From IMG/VR virus record IMGVR_UViG_3300008259_003217, positions 1 to 64,000 of that record: DNA of 64,000 bases; one strand, 5' to 3'. Positions 42,336 to 50,822 of the stretch are shown here, in pieces. The notes beneath the pieces are model-generated. The model was not told the origin of the DNA and did not search any database. It saw only the letters and a program-made list of their open reading frames with translations. The translations under genes and the position numbers were made by a program. Numbering within the stretch: position 1 is the stretch's first letter; every line of letters starts with the position of its first letter. Source of the DNA: a virus.

Positions 42336-44147
42336 CTATCTACGTTTGTTTATTAGATTTAAAATTTCCTCAACCATGTCACCACTAGTTTGTTCTATTT
42401 CCCCATCACCCATTACGGTTCTAATAACTTGTTTTTTATTATTTAATATATCATATATGATACCTTCTATTGTGTTGTCAAATAGGGGGTAGTAAACAAT
42501 GACATTATTCTTTTGACCGTATCGGTAAGCTCTGTCCTCAGCTTGGGAGTGTTCCGCCGGTACAAATGACAAATCGTTCATTATGACAACCTCAGCGGAT
42601 GTTAAAGTTAAACCAACACCAGCAGCTTTTAAATTCCCAACAAAAACTTTTATTTTTTCATTTTCCTGGAACTGATCAACGGAGTGTTGTCTTTGTTGTT
42701 TTGAACAACTACCGTCAAGATATACCGATTCTTTTTTGAAGTGGTTGTGTATTAACTGGAGTGTGTCTGTAAAGTTTGTGAAAATAATAACTTTCTTACC
42801 TTGTTCAATAATGTTTTCAGCAATCTCAATTGTTTGGTTAACTTTTTCATTCGCGATGATTTTTCTAACCTTCATTAATTTAGAAAACTGTACAGTTAAC
42901 GATGAAGATTCGTCTGGATTTTTATCATACCAATCATAGTATTCACCCATAACTTCCTCATACTCTTTTGATTTTAATCTTAAATAAATTGGGGATATTA
43001 TTTTTTCAGGTAAATCCAACACATCCTCCTTTAATCGTCGTAAAACTTGTTTTGATGTTCGGTCACGTAATTCTTCCAGGTTTGAGGCTCCCGAAACATT
43101 CCATACTTTCCTGTTACCAGCTCTGAATTGGTATCCCTGACAATACCTTATGGCGTACGCCATCCAGTTTTGAGCTACCGGACTTTCAATTATCGATAAC
43201 AAATTATAATAATTCATAGGTCTGGATGTCATTGGTGTACCAGTCAATAACCAAACATACTTAATTCCTTTCACAAAATTATTAATAACTTTGGTTCTTT
43301 GTGCTTGGGTATTTGAAATCATGTGTGCTTCATCCATAATAACCAAATCAAAATTTGACTGAGTAATTAACGACTCGTTTGGATTCTTGGGATCGTGGAA
43401 ATTTTTTATAATGTCATAGTTAACAATAACAAAATCGTGTTCGGTTGAAAATTTCTTACCTTCACAGATATAAACACTTCTGTCTGAATAATTCTCGATC
43501 TCTCTCTGCCAATTTATTTTTAACGACGCTGGACACACTATCAGTATCTTTTTGGATCCTGTTTCAAGTGCTGCGATGATGGTTGATGTTGTTTTACCAA
43601 GACCCATATCGTCAGCTAAAATATATCTTCTGGACCCAACAAGTTTTTCAATCGCTTCTTTTTGATGTTGTAGGGGTGGTCTATGTGAATACTTTGAGTA
43701 ATCTATAGTTACGTCCTTTGTGGTTTGTGATTTAATTAGTGATGATTTTGGAACCCAAAACTCACTTAGTTGATCCTCCTCAAAGAATTTAGCCCATATA
43801 TGGTACGATTTATCTTTCTCAACAAGAAGTTTCTCTACGTATACCTTTTCTGGTACCTTTAATAGATATTTTTCCTCTGAAAATTTTTGTGCGAAGTATG
43901 TATCCAACTCAACCCATTTTCTAGCCACTTTTGGTATGGTGTCAAAATAATTTACAATGTAGTCAGCTTGAGTTCTAGTCGGGTAAAATTTTTTATTTGT
44001 TTCTTTTTTGTTTTTTAAAAACAATATATAATTATTCGACCCGGAATACACGTCGAGTAAGTCTAAAGCTTTGTGTTCTATTAGTTGTTGTCCGATATCC
44101 AAAATACCTTTTATTTTAAAAATAACAAAAATTTTAATATTTATCAA
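42336..44147 (-). CDS. SNF2-family DNA helicase/translocase
   Basis: About 600 residues. N-terminal region (1-150) is a divergent DNA-binding or accessory part. Helicase motifs follow: I YILADDMGLGKTTSTI (K185), Ia ILIVCPASLKINWQ, II LVIMDEAHMI (272-275), III WLLTGTPMTSRPMNYYNL, IV KKVIIFTNFTDTLQLIHNHF, V VGNLKAAGVGLTLTSA and VI QAEDRAYRYGQKN. It is SMARCAL1/HepA-like in layout and would remodel or anneal DNA, playing a role like T4 UvsW in replication restart. No ATG precedes motif I: the start is TTG 44147 or TTG 44102, so the N-terminus is uncertain. The start lies 13 bases from the divergent gene at 44161. Confidence 0.92.
   Translation of the reverse strand: MINIKIFVIFKIKGILDIGQQLIEHKALDLLDVYSGSNNYILFLKNKKETNKKFYPTRTQADYIVNYFDTIPKVARKWVELDTYFAQKFSEEKYLLKVPEKVYVEKLLVEKDKSYHIWAKFFEEDQLSEFWVPKSSLIKSQTTKDVTIDYSKYSHRPPLQHQKEAIEKLVGSRRYILADDMGLGKTTSTIIAALETGSKKILIVCPASLKINWQREIENYSDRSVYICEGKKFSTEHDFVIVNYDIIKNFHDPKNPNESLITQSNFDLVIMDEAHMISNTQAQRTKVINNFVKGIKYVWLLTGTPMTSRPMNYYNLLSIIESPVAQNWMAYAIRYCQGYQFRAGNRKVWNVSGASNLEELRDRTSKQVLRRLKEDVLDLPEKIISPIYLRLKSKEYEEVMGEYYDWYDKNPDESSSLTVQFSKLMKVRKIIANEKVNQTIEIAENIIEQGKKVIIFTNFTDTLQLIHNHFKKESVYLDGSCSKQQRQHSVDQFQENEKIKVFVGNLKAAGVGLTLTSAEVVIMNDLSFVPAEHSQAEDRAYRYGQKNNVIVYYPLFDNTIEGIIYDILNNKKQVIRTVMGDGEIEQTSGDMVEEILNLINKRR
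44138..44144 (+). promoter_or_regulatory. TATTTAT motif, 16 nt before ATG
   Basis: ATATTTAT then CAATAAAAAGTTGACA and the ATG at 44161. It overlaps the 5' end of the divergent helicase gene if that gene starts at 44147. Confidence 0.45.
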
Positions 44148-44160
44148 TAAAAAGTTGACA

Positions 44161-44673
44161 ATGTCGAATAAAATTCCAATAACAAGGTTAGGAAAATTTT
44201 TTGGTGATAGTGATTATGACCTTGAAATTTCCATGGGTGAGGAGTGGTTAGTTGGTGATATGAACTTCACCTGTATACTATATCGAATTGATAGAACAAA
44301 AACAAAAACTGATGATGTGTACGGTGAGACGGTATCTGATGGGATAAAATTTCTACCTCCGGTTGAGTTTAACGCTTACGTCGGTATAGCAGCTCCTGAG
44401 AATAAATCATTGGGTACAACCAAAATGGATCAGATGGAACCTGGGAATATTACGGTATCGGTGTATCAAAAAACATTGGAGAATTTGGAAATTGACATTA
44501 GTTTTGGGGATTACATTGGGTACTATGAAAGTGAGACTTTTGTTAGATATTACACAGTGGTAAATGATGGTCGTGTTGTTTCCGACACAAAACATAACTA
44601 TAGGGGGTATAAACCATTCTATAGAACAATAATTGGTTCACCTGTTGGACCTAACGAATTTAGAGGATTGTAA
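44161..44673 (+). CDS. neck protein, T4 gp14-like
   Basis: 170 residues from the ATG at 44161 (MSNKIPITRL); an in-frame ATG at 44071 would read through the helicase gene and the promoter-like motif. EEWLVGDMNFTCILYRIDRT, then KTDDVYGETVSDGIKFLPPV and NAYVGIAAPENKSLG follow the order of gp14-type neck proteins (D-x-x-Y-GE, hydrophobic strand, beta barrel). VYQKTLENLEIDISFGDYIG and YYTVVNDGRVVSD complete a small barrel. It starts the plus-strand tail operon, two bases before the gp15-like gene. Moderate confidence in the T4 equivalence. Confidence 0.6.
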   Translation: MSNKIPITRLGKFFGDSDYDLEISMGEEWLVGDMNFTCILYRIDRTKTKTDDVYGETVSDGIKFLPPVEFNAYVGIAAPENKSLGTTKMDQMEPGNITVSVYQKTLENLEIDISFGDYIGYYESETFVRYYTVVNDGRVVSDTKHNYRGYKPFYRTIIGSPVGPNEFRGL

Positions 44674-44675
44674 AA

Positions 44676-45713
44676 ATGGGATTACCTAAAAAAATAAAGA
44701 AGAATATAGATCTTATTGATAAGAAAACTTTATTACCTAGAAGACATGAAATGGCTGACATGATTTCTATGGATGGTACTTACCTACCAAAAAGTTTATT
44801 ACACGCTGATTTAGATCGGGGGTTTTTAGATTTTGTACGTGATGAGTTAAGATGTGTAGTTGAGGGTAGTGTTGTACCGATGGTTGATATACTTTTAACG
44901 ACACAGAATTGGTCTCAGTTTACCGAGTCTTGGGACTTTCAAAATATAGATAAAAACGCTGAACCCCCATTTATAACGGTAATAAGAACACCGGAAGTTA
45001 AATTTGGTACCAATCCAGCTACACTATATAACATACCAAATAGAAGAATGTACTATTACGCTCAGGTTCCAACATGGGATGGACAAAGACATGGGATGGA
45101 CATTTATAAAATACCACAACCAGTCCCGGTAGATATTAAATATACGGTAGCTATTGTATGTAATAGAATGAGGGAGTTAAATAAATTTAATCAAATTATT
45201 ATCGAGAAGTTCGCGTCAAGACAAGCGTACCAAGTAATTAAAGGACATTATATTCCAATTATTAATGACGACATACAAGACGAATCGGTTATGGATATGG
45301 AAAAAAGAAAATTCTATATTCAAAAATACAACTTCACATTACTTGGATTTTTAATTGATGAAGATGAGTTTGAGGTGAAACCAGCTTTAACACGAGTATT
45401 TCAAATGTATGAAACGGATACAAAAGTTAAAAGGAAAAAAATAAGAAAAGAAATCCCCCCAACCCCAGGTACGTCCTTGTTTACTTATCCGGTCGGTAAT
45501 TTGGTTAATGAGAAGACTTACGATTACGTCGTTAATTTACATTATGTTAGTGACAAAAATGTTGACAGTTACCAGGTATTCATAAATGATGATTTTTATG
45601 GTAACGATATTACGGAAATTCAAATCAATAATGGGGATCTTGTTAGGGTTGTTATTACAAAATTAGATAACACACAACCGTCTGAGATTATATTTAATGA
45701 AGAATTAATTTAA
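44676..45713 (+). CDS. tail terminator/completion protein, T4 gp15-like
   Basis: 345 residues. The core MYYYAQVPTWDGQRHGMDIY, PVPVDIKYTVAIVCNRMREL and NKFNQIIIEKFASRQAYQVI, then GFLIDEDEFEVKPALTRVFQ reads as a tail-terminator fold (pVdi-Y-v-i-t-r-r-eLn-f-q-I). In T4, gp15 caps the tube and sheath and joins tail to neck. The last 95 residues (TYDYVVNLHYVSDKNVDSYQ) are an Ig-like beta extension. Order gp14-like, this gene, then sheath agrees with T4. It converges with the ribbon-helix-helix gene, overlapping by four bases. Confidence 0.6.
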   Translation: MGLPKKIKKNIDLIDKKTLLPRRHEMADMISMDGTYLPKSLLHADLDRGFLDFVRDELRCVVEGSVVPMVDILLTTQNWSQFTESWDFQNIDKNAEPPFITVIRTPEVKFGTNPATLYNIPNRRMYYYAQVPTWDGQRHGMDIYKIPQPVPVDIKYTVAIVCNRMRELNKFNQIIIEKFASRQAYQVIKGHYIPIINDDIQDESVMDMEKRKFYIQKYNFTLLGFLIDEDEFEVKPALTRVFQMYETDTKVKRKKIRKEIPPTPGTSLFTYPVGNLVNEKTYDYVVNLHYVSDKNVDSYQVFINDDFYGNDITEIQINNGDLVRVVITKLDNTQPSEIIFNEELI

Positions 45714-45871
45714 TTTTCACCGTAAATATCCTTTTTATCTTTACACTTCTCCATTATTAAATTTTCCAAAAACTTATACATTTTAATACCTCGTTTATCA
45801 CAGTATTTTTTTAATACAGAATGTACCTCTGGTGATATCTTTAAGTTCTTTATTTTCTTGTTGTTATCCAT
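45710..45871 (-). CDS. ribbon-helix-helix (Arc/MetJ-type) DNA-binding protein
   Basis: 53 residues from the ATG at 45871 (MDNNKKIKNLKISPEVHSVL); an ATG at 45949 would add a hydrophobic 26-residue leader that overlaps regulatory repeats and looks non-coding. KIKNLKISPEVHSVLKKYC is the ribbon followed by helix A, and KRGIKMYKFLENLIMEKC is helix B, the classical RHH arrangement. Such proteins bind DNA as dimers at inverted or tandem operators. It sits opposite the tail genes, facing the sheath promoter, with tandem and inverted repeats directly upstream (45872-45927), so autoregulation and control of the sheath gene are plausible. Confidence 0.82.
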   Translation of the reverse strand: MDNNKKIKNLKISPEVHSVLKKYCDKRGIKMYKFLENLIMEKCKDKKDIYGEN

Positions 45872-45893
45872 GGTAGAAAAAAGGTAGAAAAAA
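45872..45893 (-). repeat. tandem 11-bp repeat before RHH gene start
   Basis: On the minus strand TTTTTTCTACC occurs twice in direct tandem, ending one base before the ATG at 45871. Tandem operator half-sites are typical binding targets of RHH repressors; the site could also set translation efficiency. Confidence 0.5.
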
Positions 45894-45905
45894 ATCATAC
45901 CAATA

Positions 45906-45927
45906 TATAAATACTTATTGATAAGTA
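45906..45927 (+). promoter_or_regulatory. TATAAATA box overlapped by a 16-bp palindrome
   Basis: TATAAATA at 45906-45913 (T4-late-promoter-like) overlaps TACTTAT-TG-ATAAGTA at 45912-45927, a perfect 7-bp dyad. It lies 76 nt before the tail-sheath ATG, divergent from the RHH gene, so it could be a promoter with a built-in operator. Confidence 0.5.
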
Positions 45928-45989
45928 AAGTTTTTACAAAAAACGTCAATATTTAGTATTAAAATAAAAGAATAAACAATTAATAGAAA

Positions 45990-48900
45990 ATGGCTACTAA
46001 CAGTAAAGTATTTGTACCAATATTCGTTAGAAATTACGATGAGTTCCAGACTTACTTTGGGGGTACAACACCTGAAAAATTTATAAACACACAAATCCCT
46101 AAATATGAAGCGGCTTATATAGCTAAAGCTTATTTACAACAATCAAATCAATTGTTTGTAACTAGAGTATTGGGTTTATCTGGTTATGACGCTGGACCAT
46201 CTTGGTCAATCATGACTAAAGCTAATGTTGATCCTAACACAATTGGTAGATATTGTACCGATCCAGTTATCGTGGATTGTTTACCAGCTTGTAATGAGTA
46301 TGAAAAAATTGGATATACATTCAATTTTACAGCTTGTACAAATTCAACTGGTCAATCAACATTTGATGTGTCTGGAATTGATCCTTTAATTTTAGAAAAA
46401 TTAAATCTACAGTTTGAACAATTCAACGGGTCCACCTCATCAATAAACGATTATTTAAATGATTTAATATATGACGTTATAGGATCTGTCGATCAGTCAT
46501 TAGCTGAAGCTACAACAATTAGTTACTTCGGATCAATTGATACTGAGGATTATAATATACTATCACCTGTGTTTACAGCTGAAACAAATGTATATGGTGT
46601 TCCTGATGTATCACTAAATGATACTGATTTGGAATCAGCGTTTAACGACCCTTGGTATTATTCACAATTTGATAATACAGGTAATGGTGAGTATTCAGGA
46701 TTCTCATTCTTTTCATATATTACTGGATTAACAAATGTTACACCTGTGACAACAACAACTACACAACCTGTACCACCACCCCCACCACCACCAGACCCTT
46801 GTGTTACACCTATTCCGACCCCAGTTCCAACAGCTACACCAGTTCCACTAATTGTTGAGTGTTACACTGGTTCGTTGATTGGTGTAATTTACACATATAC
46901 CGGTACTTCATATACTGAGTATGATGATTTAGTTATCGCTACTTTAAGATCTAGAGGTTTATCAAATTATACATCTAGTGAAAACCCAGGTTATGAAGTT
47001 TCAAACATTAATAACGTAACTTTAAATGTATCTGGGATTTATTCTGGAGCTACCAAAAATCCATATTTACCATTTGCTGTCAATGTAACAAATGATAATG
47101 GAACTAACTTTACATTTGAAACATCTTTCAGTATATCTGACTCAAACTACGTAACTAAAGTATTTGGTACCGACAACTTTGGTAAACCTAAAGGTGTTGT
47201 TCCTGTATTTTTAGAGGAGAGGTTCCAATCTTTATTGAACTTTGGTTTTAGAAAAGGATACATTAGGGGTATTAATTCTGAATTAGTAGCTTTAGATTCA
47301 GCTCAAAGTGAAACTTCGGATTCAATAGGGTGGTATTTAGATAGATATCAATCAGCTAACTCACCTTGGGTTGTTTCCGAATTGAGGGGTACTAAAGTGT
47401 ATAATCTATTTAAATTCTACACAGTATCTGATGGTGACGCAGCGAATACACAAGTAAAAATATCAATTATTAATATATCATTTAATAATTTAACATTTGA
47501 TGTTTTAGTTAGGGATTACTATGATACGGATTCAAACCCCGTGGTTTTAGAAAAGTTCACAAACTGTTCAATGAATCCAAATGAAAATAGTTTTGTAGCT
47601 AAAAAAATTGGTACACTTGACGGTGAGTACGAATTAAATTCAAAATACATAATGATTGAGATTAATGAGGACGCACCTAATGATTCACTACCTTGTGGTT
47701 TTGATGGGTATAATTTCCGTCAGTACGATGGTGTTAGATCTCCATTCCCTATCATCAAAACAAAATATTTCTTCCCTGGTGAAGTTTTCTTTAACCCACC
47801 ATTTGGATTTGCTAATGGTAATGATGACGCTACCACAGAACCTGGTGATAATATTCGAAGAACATATCTAGGTATCTCAAATAGTTTTGGGTATGACAGT
47901 AGTTACTACGAATATAAAGGTAAACGAAATCCTAGTTCTTCTTGTGACATTGATGGTGTTGAGTGGTCCTATTTAAGTAAAGGATTCCACATGGATAAAA
48001 ACGCTAGTGGAATTACAATCTCAAACGGATTCTCAACAAGTGGAACACCTAGATTCTATGTTGGTGACGCTTCGTTTAGTAGTGAACCAACAGATACCGC
48101 AAACCCATATTATAGACTGTACGCTCGTAAATTTACTTTATTAGTACAAGGTGGTTTTGATGGTTGGGATATCTATAGAGAATATAGAACAAATAAGGAT
48201 GAGTTTGTTTTAGGTAAATCCGGATTCTTGAATGGAGCTTGTCCTAGTGATAGGTACCCTAACGCATCTGGATGGGGAGCGTTTAAACAAATCTCTGTTG
48301 GTGATGGTACAACTGAATTCGCTAACACAGATTATTACGCTTACCTATTAGGTATTAAAACATTCTCCAATCCAGAATCTGTTAACATTAATGTATTTGT
48401 TACCCCTGGTATTGATTATGTAAATAATAGTAATTTGGTTGAGTCAGCGATAGATATGATCGAGAACGACAGAGCGGACTCTTTGTATATCACAACAACA
48501 CCAGATTATAATTTATATTTACCAACAACCACCGGAACGGATGGATTAATATACCCACAGGAAGCGGTTGATAATCTTGAGTTAATCGGACTTGATTCGA
48601 ATTACACAGCTACTTATTACCCTTGGGTATTAACAAGAGATACGGTAAACAATACACAAATTTACATACCACCTACAGCTGAGGTTACAAGAAACTTAGC
48701 TTTAACTGACAACATAGCGTTCCCATGGTTCGCAGCGGCAGGTTACACGAGAGGTATTGTTAACTCAATTAAAGCTCGTAAAAAATTAACACAAGAAGAT
48801 AGAGACGTGTTATATACGGGTAGAATTAACCCAATCGCTACCTTCGCTGATGTTGGTACAGTTATATGGGGTAATAAAACTTTACAGGTACGTGAATCAG

Positions 48901-49217
48901 CACTTGATAGAATTAACGTTAGACGATTACTACTACAAGCACGTAAATTGATTTCTGCGGTATCTGTAAGGTTATTGTTTGACCAAAACGATGAACAAGT
49001 TAGACAAGATTTCTTAAACTCAGTAAATCCAATCTTAGACGCAATTAGAAGAGATAGAGGTTTATATGACTTCCGAGTTACAGTATCATCAGATACTTCT
49101 GACTTAGATAGAAATCAGATGACTGGTAAAATATACATTAAACCAACAAGATCTCTTGAGTTTATTGATATAACATTCTATATCACACCAACCGGAGCTT
49201 CGTTTGATGATGTATAA
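45990..49217 (+). CDS. tail sheath protein, T4 gp18-like, with large inserts
   Basis: 1075 residues, far longer than T4 gp18 (659). The N-terminus starts almost directly in the domain (VFVPIFVRNYDEFQTYFGGT), without the usual N-terminal arm (PGVy-x-E) that links neighbouring subunits. The C-terminal sheath core is clear: PWFAAAGYTRGIVNSIKARK, LYTGRINPIATFADVGTVIW, GNKTLQVRESALDRINVRRL and LEFIDITFYITPTGASF. Inserts include TTTTTQPVPPPPPPPDPC followed by IPTPVPTATPVP at about residue 255-290, a rigid Pro/Thr linker projecting from the sheath. It forms the contractile sheath around the tube. Upstream sits a candidate operator/promoter; downstream a terminator at 49241. Confidence 0.93.
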   Translation: MATNSKVFVPIFVRNYDEFQTYFGGTTPEKFINTQIPKYEAAYIAKAYLQQSNQLFVTRVLGLSGYDAGPSWSIMTKANVDPNTIGRYCTDPVIVDCLPACNEYEKIGYTFNFTACTNSTGQSTFDVSGIDPLILEKLNLQFEQFNGSTSSINDYLNDLIYDVIGSVDQSLAEATTISYFGSIDTEDYNILSPVFTAETNVYGVPDVSLNDTDLESAFNDPWYYSQFDNTGNGEYSGFSFFSYITGLTNVTPVTTTTTQPVPPPPPPPDPCVTPIPTPVPTATPVPLIVECYTGSLIGVIYTYTGTSYTEYDDLVIATLRSRGLSNYTSSENPGYEVSNINNVTLNVSGIYSGATKNPYLPFAVNVTNDNGTNFTFETSFSISDSNYVTKVFGTDNFGKPKGVVPVFLEERFQSLLNFGFRKGYIRGINSELVALDSAQSETSDSIGWYLDRYQSANSPWVVSELRGTKVYNLFKFYTVSDGDAANTQVKISIINISFNNLTFDVLVRDYYDTDSNPVVLEKFTNCSMNPNENSFVAKKIGTLDGEYELNSKYIMIEINEDAPNDSLPCGFDGYNFRQYDGVRSPFPIIKTKYFFPGEVFFNPPFGFANGNDDATTEPGDNIRRTYLGISNSFGYDSSYYEYKGKRNPSSSCDIDGVEWSYLSKGFHMDKNASGITISNGFSTSGTPRFYVGDASFSSEPTDTANPYYRLYARKFTLLVQGGFDGWDIYREYRTNKDEFVLGKSGFLNGACPSDRYPNASGWGAFKQISVGDGTTEFANTDYYAYLLGIKTFSNPESVNINVFVTPGIDYVNNSNLVESAIDMIENDRADSLYITTTPDYNLYLPTTTGTDGLIYPQEAVDNLELIGLDSNYTATYYPWVLTRDTVNNTQIYIPPTAEVTRNLALTDNIAFPWFAAAGYTRGIVNSIKARKKLTQEDRDVLYTGRINPIATFADVGTVIWGNKTLQVRESALDRINVRRLLLQARKLISAVSVRLLFDQNDEQVRQDFLNSVNPILDAIRRDRGLYDFRVTVSSDTSDLDRNQMTGKIYIKPTRSLEFIDITFYITPTGASFDDV

Positions 49218-49240
49218 AAAACAAATAGTTTAAAAAAATT

Positions 49241-49271
49241 AAGGGGGATATTTGATTATCTCCCTTTTTTT
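49241..49271 (+). terminator. rho-independent terminator of tail-sheath transcript
   Basis: GGGGGATA (49243-49250) pairs with TATCTCCC (49257-49264), with one G-U pair and a TTTGAT loop, followed by a T7 run. It overlaps the -33 element of the next promoter. Confidence 0.9.
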
Positions 49272-49282
49272 ATTTATATTTG
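49251..49282 (+). promoter_or_regulatory. Bacteroidetes-type promoter of HAD-phosphatase gene
   Basis: TTTG (49251-49254), 20-nt spacer, TATATTTG (49275-49282). Identical spacing to the DNA polymerase promoter, giving a short leader of about 13-15 nt before the ATG at 49303. The TTTG lies in the loop of the preceding terminator. Confidence 0.75.
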
Positions 49283-49302
49283 TTAACCTTTAAAATTAAT
49301 TT

Positions 49303-50118
49303 ATGAAAAATATCACCGATTTTGGATTGAAGTATTACGCTTTTGATTGGGATGACAATATATTAAAAATGCCAACAATGGTTTATTTGAAAACAAAGGA
49401 TGATCGTGTCGTTGGTATGCCAACATATGAATACTCGTTTAAGAAATCTATAATCGGTAAAAGACAATTTAAATTTAATGGTAATTTAATTGTTGGGTAT
49501 GATAATGAACCGTTTAGGGATTTCCTACAGGGCGGTGACGATAGATTTATGATGGACATTAAGAAAGCTAAGATAGCTTCATCAGATATTTGGAAAGACT
49601 TTGTTGAGGCCATAAACAACGGATCAATATTTTCAATTATTACTGCTAGGGGTCACAACCCAGAAACAATTAAAAATGGTATAAAAAATCTTATAGATAT
49701 ATCATACGAGGGAATTGACAGGGATAAATTGATAAATAATCTAATTGGGTATCATATAATAACCAACTCAAAATTTAATAATGATTATGACTGGTTAATT
49801 AAGGATTATTTGGATAAGTGTAGGTTCTACCCAATAACTTATCTACATGGTACAATGTCGGATCCATCGGAGGGTAAAGTTAAAGCGATGAATGATTTTT
49901 TAAATTACATTGAGGAACAATCAAAAAAAGTAAGGATTAGTCTTGTTTCTTACGTTAATTTGGATTTTAACATTAAACCATCAATAGGATTTTCAGATGA
50001 TGATATAGATAATGTTAATTTAATTCGAGATAAAATTTTCCGGGAGGACTTCAATATTAGTATTTACCACACAAAAAACGGTAAAAAAGTTAAGATTGAC
50101 CTAGCAAAAGCTAATTAA
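49303..50118 (+). CDS. HAD-superfamily phosphatase-like protein
   Basis: 271 residues. HAD motif I is YYAFDWDDNILKMPT (the DxD nucleophile pair), motif II is FSIITARGHNPETI (Thr in ITAR), and motif IV is SIGFSDDDIDNVNL (acidic metal site). KVKAMNDFLNYI supplies the usual Lys. HAD enzymes remove phosphate from nucleotides, sugars or polynucleotide ends; the insert between motifs I and II (residues 30-85) is a cap. In phages such genes often occur in DNA repair or nucleotide metabolism. It has its own host-type promoter between late tail genes, suggesting early expression. Confidence 0.82.
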   Translation: MKNITDFGLKYYAFDWDDNILKMPTMVYLKTKDDRVVGMPTYEYSFKKSIIGKRQFKFNGNLIVGYDNEPFRDFLQGGDDRFMMDIKKAKIASSDIWKDFVEAINNGSIFSIITARGHNPETIKNGIKNLIDISYEGIDRDKLINNLIGYHIITNSKFNNDYDWLIKDYLDKCRFYPITYLHGTMSDPSEGKVKAMNDFLNYIEEQSKKVRISLVSYVNLDFNIKPSIGFSDDDIDNVNLIRDKIFREDFNISIYHTKNGKKVKIDLAKAN

Positions 50119-50220
50119 TTATTATAATTTATTAGCAGCTAGCTAATTAATTATTATATTTATATATCTTTTATTAGCAGCTAGCTAATTATTATTAATA
50201 TAAAAAGCTAGCTTGCTGGC
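50109..50220. repeat. AT-rich direct repeats with AGCTAGCT cores
   Basis: TTATTAGCAGCTAGCTAATTA occurs twice with 42-bp spacing (50129-50149 and 50171-50191), preceded by GCTAATTAATTATTATA (50110-50126 and 50142-50158). A third, diverged AGCTAGCTTGCTGGC lies at 50206-50220. Each core is nearly palindromic (TTAGC-AGCTA-GCTAA). The repeats start inside the last codons of the HAD gene. They could be protein binding sites, RNA hairpins, or a replication/recombination site; none can be shown by reading. Confidence 0.7.
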
Positions 50221-50225
50221 AATTA

Positions 50226-50233
50226 TATAAATA
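50226..50233 (+). promoter_or_regulatory. TATAAATA, T4-late-promoter-like box
   Basis: Exact octamer 81 nt before the tail-tube ATG, comparable to the 76 nt between the same octamer and the sheath start. A TATTTAT also occurs at 50274-50280, 34 nt from the ATG. Confidence 0.4.
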
Positions 50234-50314
50234 AAAAAAATAAAAGTCAATAGAATAAAAAATTTTTTTGGTATATTTATTATATGAAAATAAACAAGAC
50301 TAAAAAAATTTACT

Positions 50315-50803
50315 ATGGCTGATTTATTAATGAAAATGCCTATACCCTATGAACCTAAACGTGAGAACCGTTGGATTCTTAGATTCCCATCATCTTTAGG
50401 TATCAATGAATGGTACGTAGAGAGTACTTCAAGACCGAAACTTAAAATAGCTTCGACTGAAATCCCGTTCTTAAATACCTCAACATATGTAGCTGGACGA
50501 TTCAACTGGGAAGAAATCCCCGTTAAGTTTAGAGATCCAATTGGACCTTCAGCTTCACAAGCGGTTATGGAATGGATTCGTTTATGTGCTGAATCAGTTA
50601 CAGGTCGTATGGGTTACGCAGCTGGTTACAAAAAGAATGTTGATCTTGAAATGTTAGACCCAACTGGAGTTGTGGTTGAAAAGTGGATTTTGGAGGGAGC
50701 GTTCTTACTTGGTTACGATGGTGGAACACTAGATTATTCAAGTGACAAAATAGCTGGAATCTCAGCTAGTATCCGTATGGACCGTTGTATATTAGTTTAC
50801 TAA
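50315..50803 (+). CDS. tail tube protein, T4 gp19-like
   Basis: 162 residues, the normal length. PIPYEPKRENRWILRFPSSL, then WYVESTSRPKLKIASTEIPF, FLNTSTYVAGRFNWEEIPV, KFRDPIGPSASQAVMEWIRL and LEMLDPTGVVVEKWILEGAF match the gp19/Hcp-fold tail-tube pattern, where YVAGRF- and W-E-I-x-V-x-F strands build the inner barrel. It polymerises in hexameric rings inside the sheath. Located after the sheath as in T4, although a HAD gene and a repeat region intervene. Followed by a strong terminator. Confidence 0.95.
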   Translation: MADLLMKMPIPYEPKRENRWILRFPSSLGINEWYVESTSRPKLKIASTEIPFLNTSTYVAGRFNWEEIPVKFRDPIGPSASQAVMEWIRLCAESVTGRMGYAAGYKKNVDLEMLDPTGVVVEKWILEGAFLLGYDGGTLDYSSDKIAGISASIRMDRCILVY

Positions 50804-50822
50804 ATAATATTTACTTATATTG

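Noticed and set aside
44071-44160. Upstream start for the gp14-like gene
   Set aside because: The extra 30 residues would overlap the divergent helicase coding region and look like reverse-strand shadow.
45872-45949. Hydrophobic 26-residue leader of the RHH gene
   Set aside because: Low-complexity reading through tandem repeats; the RHH fold begins right at ATG 45871.
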